A DNA stretch of 64,000 nucleotides from positions 60,526 to 124,525 of the forward strand of contig JAGVZE010000008.1 in assembly GCA_018302815.1 (NCBI GenBank). Reading direction: 5' to 3'. Made by a program: the position numbers and the translations under genes. This stretch comes from Candidatus Woesearchaeota archaeon. GTDB lineage: Archaea > Nanobdellota > Nanobdellia > Woesearchaeales > ARS49. The notes under the pieces were generated by a model, which did not search any database, was not told the DNA's origin, and worked only from the letters and a program-made list of their open reading frames with translations. This document shows, piece after piece, positions 15,922-26,400 of this stretch (the stretch's first letter is position 1; the number at the start of each line of letters is the position of its first letter).

Positions 15922-16191
15922 ATGAGAATCTTTGTCGTAGGTGATTCGGGGCCAGAGCATAACAACGTTATAAGCATTCATCGTACGTATGAAGGCGCGC
16001 TCAAAGCTTGGAACAGAAGACGTTTAGAACTAATTGAAGAGGCACAATCATATTTGAAATCAATGACGAGTGAATCTGAGAAGGAAATGTACGAACGAAT
16101 AATCAAGAATCTCTCATGTGAAGATCCTGAGAGAATAGACAATTATCCGCAAGAAACGCCGTACATAACGGAAAAGAAACTGCAAGAGTGA
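15922..16191 (+). CDS. Hypothetical protein, 89 aa
   Basis: A small protein starting MRIFVVGDSGPEHNNV with a helical, charged middle (KAWNRRRLELIEEAQSYLKS) and an acidic end. No recognised domain; the beginning resembles small proteins that describe a YxGAL/YEGALKAW-type helix but I cannot name a family. It lies 10 bases after the HEPN stop and just before a zinc-ribbon gene, so the three may share a transcript. AAGGTGAAAA before the ATG could serve as a weak ribosome-binding site. Confidence 0.65.
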   Translation: MRIFVVGDSGPEHNNVISIHRTYEGALKAWNRRRLELIEEAQSYLKSMTSESEKEMYERIIKNLSCEDPERIDNYPQETPYITEKKLQE

Positions 16192-16196
16192 AACTG

Positions 16197-16649
16197 ATGC
16201 AAAAAGTCAAATGCTCAGAATACGGGTCTGAAATGGACTGCCCAGAGAATATGCTCCAAGCAGAAAACCATCTTTGCGCCAACTGCGCTGATGAACTAGC
16301 TGGAGAAGAAAACCCACTCGAAACTTTTTGGGAATTCGCTGAAAACATGAACTACGTTGAAGGCATTGTCAACGAATTGACAGAACTCAAGCTCGCCGCT
16401 ATCTGGAAGAAAGATAAGGAAGAACTCAAAGAAATGCCCAGAAAGGAACTTGCACGAGAAATGCTGCGCGAAGGAATGGGTTCTGCATTCTTTCTCCTCG
16501 CAACAATGGGATATTCAAAGGAAGAACTTGCCCGCCTGCGCGAGCTTGCAATCGTCATGCAGTCCGAAGACGAAGAAAAGATGAAGGTCTTATTCGAGAA
16601 GTGGAAAAAAGAAGAGCAAGCCGAGCTTCAAGAAAACGCAACAAATTAA
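16197..16649 (+). CDS. Small protein with N-terminal zinc ribbon
   Basis: A 150-residue protein. The first ~30 residues carry four cysteines as Cx8C...CxxC (CSEYGSEMDC, CANCADE), a likely zinc ribbon; the rest is charged and helical (REMLREGMGSAFFLLATMGY and KEELARLRELAIVM). No enzyme signature. The ATG at 16197 starts 5 bases after the preceding stop; an upstream in-frame GTG at 16188 overlaps that stop and is less likely. Function unknown. Confidence 0.68.
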   Translation: MQKVKCSEYGSEMDCPENMLQAENHLCANCADELAGEENPLETFWEFAENMNYVEGIVNELTELKLAAIWKKDKEELKEMPRKELAREMLREGMGSAFFLLATMGYSKEELARLRELAIVMQSEDEEKMKVLFEKWKKEEQAELQENATN

Positions 16650-16726
16650 TACTTCATCAACTTCTCAACCATCAGAACGATTTCTCGAAAGAAATCTACC
16701 GTCTCTTTTGTCCCTTACATACGTCG

Positions 16727-16815
16727 CCTGTCCGCCGCATATAGTTTCTAATAAGCGCTTCGCGCTTCACTATTTTTGCGATATGCGGACAGGATTCGAA
16801 CGTCTGCAGCTGCAG
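16727..16815. repeat. Displaced tRNA-Leu tail, inverted pair with central hairpin
   Basis: CCTGTCCGCCGCATAT (16727-16742) exactly repeats tRNA-Leu 11950-11965. An inverted tail ATATGCGGACAGGATTCGAA follows at 16781-16800. Between them is the hairpin AAGCGC-TTC-GCGCTT (16753-16767) and TTTTTGCG, the same plan as downstream of tRNA-Leu. A 12-bp palindrome CTGCAGCTGCAG (16804-16815) is adjacent. No complete tRNA can be drawn here. It could be the right-hand attachment-site remnant of the island that starts at the tRNA-Leu gene. The gap 16650-16874 holds no gene. Confidence 0.85.
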
Positions 16816-16874
16816 TGACAATTCAGACCGGGTGAACATTTAAAAACAGTTGAGATATTCACCTGATTGAAAAA

Positions 16875-18761
16875 ATGAGACTGGAATCACGCTTCGCAAT
16901 AATATTCCTGTTCGTTATCTTGTTACTTTCAACGACTGTGCTTAGCCAGTCAAGAAGCGAGTGCACAGGCAAATATCTTTGGTGGAACAACGCCCTAAAT
17001 CAATGCGAAATGGCAGAAACCAAGGCATGCATAGATGCGCACGGCGAGGACCAACACTATAATGCAAACACAGGCTCGTGCGAGCCGCTTCCACATTACG
17101 CTCAAATAAAAGCCTGCCAGTCAAGAGGCGATGAATACGAATACAACACTAACTGGGAAAAATGCTGCAAAACCCCAATCACAGACTGGGGAACTTGCGA
17201 ATTACCCCCTGCAGCAGTGCAGCAAAGCCAACCGCCAACCACCGCTCCAAGCGAATTATGCGTACGATGCAAAAACGTGATGTTAGGCGGAATGAGCAGC
17301 CCCGATCCTGAATTTCTCGCGCAATGCAAAGCAGCGGCCTGCTATGGCACAGGACAAGGAACGTGCCCTTCAGGATATCATCTCGACAACGGAATATGCT
17401 GCGAGCAAAACTACAAAGCAGCAGCGAACGCACAAGCATGCGTCTACGTAGGCGAACCGCAAACCGCCAAAAAACCAACCGGAGAAACTTCCACGCAAAA
17501 GACATTCACCGACGATGAACTTCGAACAAAAATCAAAGAATTGCTGAAAAAAGAAAAAGGAACAATGACTCAAAAAGAACTCTCATTGCTCTCCATATAT
17601 CTTGGTGAATTCGCACTTCGCAAAGCAGGAACAATCCCAAAACCAACTGACGCGGAAAAAGAAGGATTCGTGCTAAGCGATCTTGAACTCGTCCAGATGG
17701 GACTTGAACGCGTGCGTGATAAACTACAACAGCTCCTGCTTGAAGCGCAAGGACTCCACCCAACAGACAACAAACCAGTCTCGATAAGCTTGATGGCAAC
17801 ACTATTGCCGCCAGAATGGTTCAAACAACTCGCATGGTATGTAGGAAAAACCGGCCAAGATTTAGGACTATTAGGACTTTCACAGCCAGTTGGCGCGACA
17901 CGACAACTCGGCGATGCTTTACACGATATTTACACCATGCTGCTCAATGGTTTGCCAAACAAACCTGATACGCCTTGGAAATTCACCACATCACCATTCG
18001 ATCCCAAATTCGCACCAAAAGTCAAACCTCCCTACGGCAGAGGATTCGGATCCATCGCTGAAGCAAAATCCGCAATACAAAAAGGAACATTCGATCCACG
18101 CCTTAACAAAATGCTGCCCAGCGAAGGGCCAAAAATCCCGCACCCAGAACCAGGGCCAATAAAAGCACCAGTAAGCCCAAAAGTCAATAAAGCCCTCAAG
18201 GCGCTACGACTCGTAGACAACTCGCTAACCGGCCTTCAGGCAGCAGCAGATATGAACGAGATAGACAACGATCCAGACATTCCTCCCAGCACTAAAACCG
18301 CGACAAAAACATTGATAGGCGGTCTTGCAGGCGCAAAAATAGCAAGCAATGGATTTAGCGCCACCGGAATTGGCGCGCCAATAGGATTCATCATCAGCAC
18401 AACCGCTGACGCAGCATCAGGCGTAGTCGTTGCAGCGGCAAAAACAGCAGGCATACTCAACAACAACTGGGAAAAACAAGCAGGCGCTCCCTCAAAAGAA
18501 GATTGGAACGGCCTTGCCAGAAATTTCGTCGGAAAACGCATGCTTGACCCCGACACCGGCAAATGGTTCGCAGAAGAAGGAGATCAAGTCAATTTCAAAA
18601 CTGTGCCGAGCAAAGATGGGACTCTTTTCGTTGGAAACGATGGAACGGGCAGAGTTTACAGGCTCACAACCGACAAAGCAGGCTGGTTTAGCAGCACACA
18701 AAAAATGCAAATATTGAACAAGGAGGGCCACTGGGTCGATGCGCAGACAAAAAATAACTAG
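16875..18761 (+). CDS. Large secreted/surface protein, Cys-rich N-terminus
   Basis: A 628-residue exported protein: signal peptide (basic MRLESR, then IIFLFVILLLSTTVLS, cleavage near residue 24), a Cys-rich region to about residue 195 (CPSGYHLDNGICCEQ and similar Cys pairs), a helical region (residues ~210-300), a Pro-rich linker (PHPEPGPIKAPVSPKV), and a Gly/Ala-rich hydrophobic stretch near residues 475-535 (GGLAGAKIASNG, GIGAPIGFIISTTADAASG) like a glycine-zipper membrane-inserting segment. No catalytic motif recognised. It overlaps the next gene by 23 bases, so the two are co-expressed; the layout recalls exported effector or adhesion proteins but that is speculation. Confidence 0.75.
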   Translation: MRLESRFAIIFLFVILLLSTTVLSQSRSECTGKYLWWNNALNQCEMAETKACIDAHGEDQHYNANTGSCEPLPHYAQIKACQSRGDEYEYNTNWEKCCKTPITDWGTCELPPAAVQQSQPPTTAPSELCVRCKNVMLGGMSSPDPEFLAQCKAAACYGTGQGTCPSGYHLDNGICCEQNYKAAANAQACVYVGEPQTAKKPTGETSTQKTFTDDELRTKIKELLKKEKGTMTQKELSLLSIYLGEFALRKAGTIPKPTDAEKEGFVLSDLELVQMGLERVRDKLQQLLLEAQGLHPTDNKPVSISLMATLLPPEWFKQLAWYVGKTGQDLGLLGLSQPVGATRQLGDALHDIYTMLLNGLPNKPDTPWKFTTSPFDPKFAPKVKPPYGRGFGSIAEAKSAIQKGTFDPRLNKMLPSEGPKIPHPEPGPIKAPVSPKVNKALKALRLVDNSLTGLQAAADMNEIDNDPDIPPSTKTATKTLIGGLAGAKIASNGFSATGIGAPIGFIISTTADAASGVVVAAAKTAGILNNNWEKQAGAPSKEDWNGLARNFVGKRMLDPDTGKWFAEEGDQVNFKTVPSKDGTLFVGNDGTGRVYRLTTDKAGWFSSTQKMQILNKEGHWVDAQTKNN

Positions 18762-19590
18762 CTGGATAGCACTATTTTTGCTCCTAATGGGGATAGCGCA
18801 CGCTTTCACACAAGATGGGCCGCACATGGAAGAAAGACTATGGCGCTACACAAGCACGCTAGACTCGCTCGAACCATACGGCAAAGCAGATATCGGTTTT
18901 TACGATCAGGAAGACGATGGTTATCCCGAATGGACCGCAGTCGATTATAACGGTGATGAAATAGCCGACGTGCACATGCGAGATTATGACGGCAACGGCG
19001 TTCCAGAATTATATTATTATGATTACAATGGCGATGGCTATGTTGATGCCGCAGGATGGGACTACGCCGGCGATGGCCTTCCTGATACTTATGACATGAA
19101 CGCGAATGGCAAGGAAGATACGTTCGATTACAACCACGACGGCTGGCCAGATGCGTGGGATGATGATGAAGACGGAACAATCGACAGAACAGATGAAAAC
19201 GGAGACCATATCCCTGACACAACAGCCACGACAGGAACGTCTATTCCAACATTGCTATTGGGCTTTTTGTTAGGCGCTGCAATCGCAGGCTTTTTTTACT
19301 GGAAACGCAACTTTAAGCCACACGAAAAAATAAAAACGCATACTGCCAAACTTTTTGGCTTTATGCCTGCAAACGAAACGGGCAAAACCATCGCAGCACT
19401 ACTGTTCAACCTGCTGCTCCCCGGCACAGGCTATTTCCTATTCGGATATCGGAAAAAAGCCATGACTTTCACAATAATATCACTAGCATCATATTTCTTG
19501 CTTGGGATAATACCGGTACTTGTTATCCCACTGCTTGGCCTTTGGGCATTTTGCATAATAGACCTGATACATTCGATGATAAAGAGGTGA
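18739..19590 (+). CDS. Calcium-repeat surface protein with membrane anchor
   Basis: A 283-residue protein: signal peptide (ITSWIALFLLLMGIAHA), then about eight Asp-rich loops of the form D-x-[DN]-x-D-G (YNGDEIADVHMRDYDGNGV, YNGDGYVDAAGWDYAGDGL, DDDEDGTIDRTDENGDHI) at residues ~50-160. These match thrombospondin type 3/EF-hand-like calcium-binding repeats. They are followed by a transmembrane segment (LLLGFLLGAAIAGFFYW) and two or three more near the C-terminus (TGYFLFGYRKKAMTFTI onwards). The repeats should lie outside the cell. It overlaps the preceding and is 4 bases from the next gene. Confidence 0.82.
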   Translation: MRRQKITSWIALFLLLMGIAHAFTQDGPHMEERLWRYTSTLDSLEPYGKADIGFYDQEDDGYPEWTAVDYNGDEIADVHMRDYDGNGVPELYYYDYNGDGYVDAAGWDYAGDGLPDTYDMNANGKEDTFDYNHDGWPDAWDDDEDGTIDRTDENGDHIPDTTATTGTSIPTLLLGFLLGAAIAGFFYWKRNFKPHEKIKTHTAKLFGFMPANETGKTIAALLFNLLLPGTGYFLFGYRKKAMTFTIISLASYFLLGIIPVLVIPLLGLWAFCIIDLIHSMIKR

Positions 19591-19594
19591 ACGC

Positions 19595-20188
19595 ATGATT
19601 GAAATCATAGGAGTTACGGCAGGAATCATCGCGGTGATTCTGGCAATTTGGGCAGTGTTGATATCAATAGGAATGATAAAAAAAGAGTTTCGAGTCACTC
19701 ATCCTAAAAACGGAATCAAACAAGCCTCCAAACAGCAATTAAAAAACATGTTTTTGAAGCTCAATAAAAACAAAGCGTTCACAATATCTTCGCAAAAAGA
19801 CACGGATTTGTCAATCCACTGGAACATAGTCGATAAAAAATGGATGGAGGTATTGGGCCCCGCATGGCTCAAGAAAAATTACCGCGCGTGGATGCTCTTG
19901 GATGATGATAAAAAAATGGTCAAATACAACGAACAAATAACCGAAAAAAGCTTCACTTCAGGCTCAACTGGCGCGCATTACGAAACAAGCTTTTTTCGAG
20001 GCATCCAACTTTGGCGTACAGAACACGGCTATCGCTGGGGAATAAAAACCGATTTTACCGTCGGAGAAATATACAACTATAAATTCAATCCGAACGACAT
20101 CAAAGAAGTCATACGACAAATCGCGAACGATCAGGGCTGGAGCTTTGGATTAGTGACGACAAAAAAGCAAGCGTTATATACTCGATAA
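19595..20188 (+). CDS. Membrane-anchored protein of unknown function
   Basis: A 197-residue protein with one N-terminal transmembrane helix (IIAVILAIWAVLISIGMI) and a soluble ~160-residue domain rich in Trp and Lys (SIHWNIVDKKWMEV, RGIQLWRTEHGYRWG). No family recognised. It is the third gene of the exported-protein operon and is followed after 1 base by a 40-codon reading frame. Confidence 0.7.
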   Translation: MIEIIGVTAGIIAVILAIWAVLISIGMIKKEFRVTHPKNGIKQASKQQLKNMFLKLNKNKAFTISSQKDTDLSIHWNIVDKKWMEVLGPAWLKKNYRAWMLLDDDKKMVKYNEQITEKSFTSGSTGAHYETSFFRGIQLWRTEHGYRWGIKTDFTVGEIYNYKFNPNDIKEVIRQIANDQGWSFGLVTTKKQALYTR

Positions 20189-20189
20189 A

Positions 20190-20312
20190 ATGGCAAAATG
20201 GAAAATCACTTCATCCGGCTCTGATTCGATTTCATCCGCAAAAGGAGAAATAACCAGTTGGGGAGATATCATAACGTGGATAAGGAATTCGTTCAGTCGC
20301 ATGAAAAAGTAA
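20190..20312 (+). CDS. Candidate 40-residue microprotein
   Basis: An ATG one base after the preceding stop opens 40 codons starting MAKWKITSSGSDS and ending in an amphipathic, basic helix (GDIITWIRNSFSRMKK). Tight spacing suggests translational coupling to the operon. The Ser-rich first half and cationic end could suit a membrane-associated peptide. Evidence is only position and frame, so the call is tentative. Confidence 0.45.
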   Translation: MAKWKITSSGSDSISSAKGEITSWGDIITWIRNSFSRMKK

Positions 20313-20368
20313 ATCACGTGAAGTTAGGATAAAATTTTAATATTTTTGCGGAGTGTCTGAAGAATTAA

Positions 20369-20383
20369 TTTATCGTCGATAAA
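20369..20383. promoter_or_regulatory. Palindrome TTTATCGTCGATAAA upstream of the giant surface protein
   Basis: A 7+1+7 perfect palindrome within the 20313-20469 intergenic region, about 45-50 bases upstream of the TATA box CTTTATATAG (near 20424) and 87 bases from the ATG. An identical palindrome apart from the central base lies at 36908-36922 in front of gyrA, so it is probably a binding site for a common regulator (inference). Confidence 0.55.
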
Positions 20384-20469
20384 ACTACAAATATTTTTCA
20401 CTAATTTATTGCATTATCCTTAACTTTATATAGTTGTAATTAAACAGACAACAACAAAAGGGGAAATAA

Positions 20470-23400
20470 ATGCAGATTCCACGACGGTTGACATTGTTTT
20501 TTGTTCTAGCCTTCTTGCTCGCGCCAGCTGTTTATGCGCAAACAGCAATTTCTTCATGTCAAACGATTTCTACTCCGGGAATATATCAATTACAAAATGA
20601 TGTGAGTGCGCCTGGAAGTTGCATGGTGATCAATGCGAACAACGTGGTCCTTGACTGTCTTGGACGTACGATAAATTACTCTTCTACCACATATGGTGCC
20701 GGTATCACCGCACAGTTCAGAGACAATGTGACAATACAAGGCTGCACTGTCAAACAAACAAATACTGCAATCACAGCAGATGCAGCTGTGAAGTTTGTGT
20801 TCACCTCAAATAGCAAAGTCTTGCAAAACACATTACTTTCAGATTCAACAAACCTCTACTTACAATCATCGAATGGGAACCTCATCGATGGCAACACTAT
20901 CTCAGGCACCCGCAAAGGAATAGATCTTGGCGGAAGCAATAATGTTGTCATAAACAACGACATCACAAGTTCAACTAACGAAGGTATCGGAGTTGCTGGC
21001 GGCGGGTCCACTAACAACTTGATCCAGAACAACGTTGTGCGCAGTGTCAGCCTCCAAGCGATCAAACTCTCAACAGCTCATGGAAATCGAGTCAATGCTA
21101 ACACAATCTACAACAATTTCTCAAACGATGGAGTTGGAATCTCTAGCGGTAATGACAACAACATCACAAATAATATCCTAATGGGAGGCGGAATCTCGCT
21201 CAATGGAGCGCTTAGAAATAGAATCACTGGAAACATAATGAACACTAGAAGAGGACTTGATATTTCTGGAAGCAATAATAACGTGTTCATAAACAATTTT
21301 GCTAACACAACAGGCAGCAGTATAATCATTTTCAACTCCCAAAACAACGTGTTCACTGATACCACGGTAGAGACCTATGTTTTGACAAATAATAACGCAG
21401 TCTCCCTTTCGAGCTCGCACAATAACACTTTTGTGAACCTCTCTGCGATGTCAAATAGGACTACTGCGTTGAGTATGGATAATTCTGATAATAATACCGT
21501 GCTCAATGGTTCGCTTATCACAAAAACAGAGACTTCAGGACTTGGTTTCCGTCTATCAAATGCCAATGGAAACACAATTAGTGGCGTTTCTACAAACAGA
21601 TCTTACCTCTTGTATAGTGCGAATAACGTGATTAGCGATAACAGTTTCAGATCACCGCAGACAGAGTCATTGGTGATCTCTGGATCAACAACTACCAATA
21701 ACCGAATTGAGCGGAACAACATGAAAGGAGCGTGGATGGTGATTTTGCTCCAAGATGGCGTTGGTAATGGCAATATCATCACTGATAACACTATCGAGTT
21801 AGCAAATCCGCATGCATTTGGGCAGGGTATCGTTGTATCGTCATCAAATAACATCATTGACCGGAATATCATCACAACTGACAATGGCAATGCAATATCG
21901 CTAACAGCATTTTATTCCAACAATAATTCTTTGACAGGTAATGTCTTCATCAAAGCAGGAGCTAACTTTGGCGGACATATAATCGCACTTGGCGGGTCTG
22001 ATAATGTATTCAGAGATACAAGAATGCAGTTGGTGACCACGCTTGAGAGTTGGTTGTATGAAGGCTCTCCAGAAAGAGTATTATCCAATAACCAGTTCAT
22101 TAACACCTCATTTGAGAGTGCTCATGGTAGTATCATATTCCCAGGAACGATAGACCTTCCAACCCTCAATCCAGGACAGTATGTCTTTTTGGGCTTAAAC
22201 GAACTCAATATTTCTGAAGGAACGGCAACAGTCAGATCATCAGTTGTTCCATTCCTCAACGCATCTGCACGAGTGACGCTCAATGGAGTCACCAATTCTG
22301 CAGTAGAAGTCGATTTCGAAGATGATGGAACTTACCAGCCTTGTACTGCTCCACAATGTACCGCAGTTAGCTATACTGGAAACACCAAAGTATTTGACGT
22401 TGCAAGCTTTACAACGTATCGTTTGCCGTTAGCTGGCGCAGGCGACACAACCCCTCCAGTCATAACCTCTGCAACAATCACGCCAGGTATCGTCGGCGGA
22501 TCTGCTCAGATCACGATCACAAAAACAGTAACCGACGACACAGCGGTCGCAAGCGTAAGCGCGGCTGTGAAGAATTCAACAGGCGCACTTGTCGCAACAG
22601 TTCCACTCAGTTTAAGCTCAGGCACGGCGCAATCAGGAACATGGACTGGAACATTCACGTTCACCACTCAGCCTGACGGAACGTACACGGTAACTGACAC
22701 TGCGACGGATACTTCTGCGAATTTCGTCACGCAAGTAGATGGAAGCGTGCTTCTTGACAGAACAGCACCCATAACCTCAATTGTTTCCATTCTTCCAGGA
22801 GCAGCTAAACTAACAGACACAGTCACGGTCACTGCGGCAACACAAGATATGACTAGCGGCATTTCAGGAATGACTGCTCGAGATTCAACAGTTGGTGAAA
22901 GCCCTGTAGCCATGACGTTCCTTTCAGGATCAACTGCGGCAGGAGCTTCAAGCACGTGGCAACGGACATTAAGCGCACAATTACCAGAGGGCAATCATTC
23001 AATTGTCGTGACGTCAACGGACAATGCGGCGAACACAAACAGTCAAACTGGCATTTTTAACCTTGATGCAACAGCACCTGACGCGCCAGTTACAGTAGAG
23101 CCATTAACTGCCACAGAGACTAACAATCCACAATTAACGTTCAACTGGCAACCCGTTGGCGATACAAGCGGAGTAAGTTATACTCTTCAAATAGCCGCTG
23201 ATGCGGGTTTCACTAACGTACTTATTAGCGAAATACTTCTAACAGAATTTTTCAGTCCTGCCGCACCACTTGCAGACGGCCTGTATTATTGGAGAGTTCG
23301 CGCAGTAGACGGCGTTGGCAATGAAGGATTATACTCTGCACCTGAAAGTTTCTTAATAGACACGGCTATTCCAGCAGCACCAACACTTGTGAGCCCACTC

Positions 23401-26400
23401 GAATCATTCACAACAAATAACGCACCAGTCACGTTCGACTGGGATGACGCTATTGACCCTGCACCAAGCAGCGGAGTATTATACGATTTGGTTGTCGATA
23501 ACGATCAGTCATTCATTTCGCCAGAATTGGAAATCGGCAGCCTGAATGTTTCACAATACACTACCCCCACATTCTTGCCCGACGGCACGTACAACTGGAA
23601 AGTCAAGTCCAACGACGAAGCAGGAAACGATCCACCAAGCGCGCCCCGCACATTCACATTCGATAGAAACCCATCACTTATCGGACAGGCAAACTTATCT
23701 GCATTGCTTCTTGGCGGGCCTTCAGCACAACTCACACTCAATGTCAGCGTTTCTGACTCAATTGGAGTTAACAGCGTAAGCCTTGCAGTCAAAGGACCAA
23801 CACCTGCAACAACAACCATCGGCACAGCAACTCTCACGCTCATCTCAGGAACAACACAAGACGGCATTTGGAGCGGAACATTCAATTTCCCAAGCGTTCC
23901 TGATGGCCAATACAGAGTAGAAGTGGTCGCAACAGATCAAGCAACCAACCAAGTAATAAAAGATGTCGGCGCAGTCACTGTCGATTTAACCGCGCCAACA
24001 TTCTTTGTCACATCAATAACTCCCGGCTTCAAAGGAGCAGGCAGCACTGTAACAGTACAAGTATCAGCACTTGACACTCTTAGCGGATTCGCAAATCAAA
24101 ATGACGTCACTACAGTCGATATAACTTCCGGACTTCCTGCGACGCGCACAACATTCACAGGCTCACTTGCAGCAAACCAAGTAGGAACCTGGACTTTCAG
24201 CCAGCCAACAGCAGCGCCAGACGGCACACACACAGAACGAGTATCGGCACGAGATGCAGCGAACAACACTGCGACAAACACGGGCAGCTTCACAGTGGAT
24301 GCAAACGCGCCAACCATTGCGGTAACACATTCTCCAACAACCTCGATAACAGGACCAGTCACAATCAATGCAAGCGCAAGCGATAGCAACGGGATTGGGC
24401 AGATAAAAATTTATGTTGATGGCGTCCTCAAGAATACTTGCACAGTATCGCCATGCACTTTTGATAGCACATACTTGTTAGGACTCCATACTTATTACGC
24501 AACCGCAACCGATGTTTCTGGGAACGAAGGAAGAAACCCTATTAGTGGAACCAAGACTTTCACTGTCTCAAACTCACTTGCATGGATAAGGCAATATTCT
24601 CTTAGCACTACCTCTAACTTATACACATACGCCAATGGAGTCGCAACTGACTTGCTCGGAAACGCATATGTTGCAGGGTACATGCAATATTCAACTACCA
24701 CTGCTTACATTGCTGATGGATACGTGCGCAAATATGATCCAAACGGCGTACAACTCGCGCAAAGCACATTCACCAGCACAAGCCCTTCAGGATATCCAAA
24801 CAGCGATCGTGTCTTTGACGTTGATACAGACGGCACTTCAGTTTATGTTGTAGGAATTACTGATGGCGCGTTTACCGGAGTTACTTTCTCAGGATTGACC
24901 AACGGATTCATCAGAAAATACACGAACACGCTTACTACTGCTCCCTGGACAAGACAACTCGTGGGTAGTACTCTCACGGGCGCCGTCATGGGCAACGTCA
25001 ATAGAGTAGATGGTGTTGTCATCGATACCAACGGAGATGTCTTCGTCGTCGGAACCAGCACCACAACCACCATCCCAACAAAACAGATATTCATGCGAAA
25101 ATACGACACCAACGGAGTCTTGCAATGTCAGGCACGACTCGCAAGCGGAGCCACAACCGACCTTGGCGTCGACATCGCTCTTGACACAACAGGAGTCTAC
25201 GTGCTCGGTCAAACAACCGGCGCGTTCGTCGGCAACACGAACGCCGGACTTACTGATACTGTTCTCATCAAGTTCACTAAGGCGTGCGGTAGCGGATTCG
25301 TTAAACAATTCGGCACTACTGCAGCGGATATAGCAGGCGGTATTACTGCAGGACCAAGCGGAGTCTATGTGACTGGATCAACAGATGGCGCACTTGCAGG
25401 ACCATCCGCGGGATATACTGATGTTTACGTACGAAAATTTGATTCGAACGGCAATATAATTTGGACTAAACAATTTGGAGCTAGTTATGTTGATAAGGCA
25501 GCAGATATAGATCTTGATGCTGCAGGAGTCACTGTTGTTGGCAGTATTGGCTTTGGCGCGCTTCCCAATCAAATAAGCGCAGGCAGCCAAGACATCTTTG
25601 CACGCAAATACGACTTTAACGGTAATGAAGTTTGGACAAAACAAATAGGCAGTACAACAACTGACACCGCCTCTGGAGTCGCCGATGGGTCAGTATACAT
25701 CACAGGAACAACCATGGGTTCAATGCCAGGACAAACCAAACTCTCAACTTCAAAATCGGAAGCATTCCTTGTAAAGATCGCAGAAGCTGTTCCGGACACC
25801 ACTGCGCCCGCAGCACCTGTTCTTTTAAGCCCACTCACTAATGATGTGACTAACGACGTCACTCCAACACTCGATTGGACTGACGTCACAGACCCAAGCG
25901 GAGTTGTGTACTCATTGCAAGTCGCAACAGACCTCGCATTCAGCAATATTGTCGTAATTACAACTGATATTGGAACTTCAACTTTCACTCCGACTCTTGT
26001 GCCAGGCACGTATTACTGGAGAGTACGAGCAGCAGACGGATCAGGCAATGTCGGTTTGTTCAGCACCCCATTCACATTCACAGTTGACGTTCCGGATACA
26101 ACTCCTCCAGTGATTGTTTCTGCAACAGCTACGCCAGTAATCGATGGAGCAAATGTTCAACTAGCCATATCAAAAACAGTCAGCGATGACGTTGCAGTCG
26201 CAAGCGTAACAGCTGCAATCAAGGGACCTGCGCCTTCAACAACAACTGTCGGCACAGTTTTGCTTACAAGAACATCCGGAACAGCCAAACTTGGCACGTG
26301 GATTGGAACATTCACATTCCCATCACAAGCTCTAGCACCTGATGGATTATATTCTGTTTCAGATACCGCAACAGATACTTCATCAAACAGCGTCACAGTT

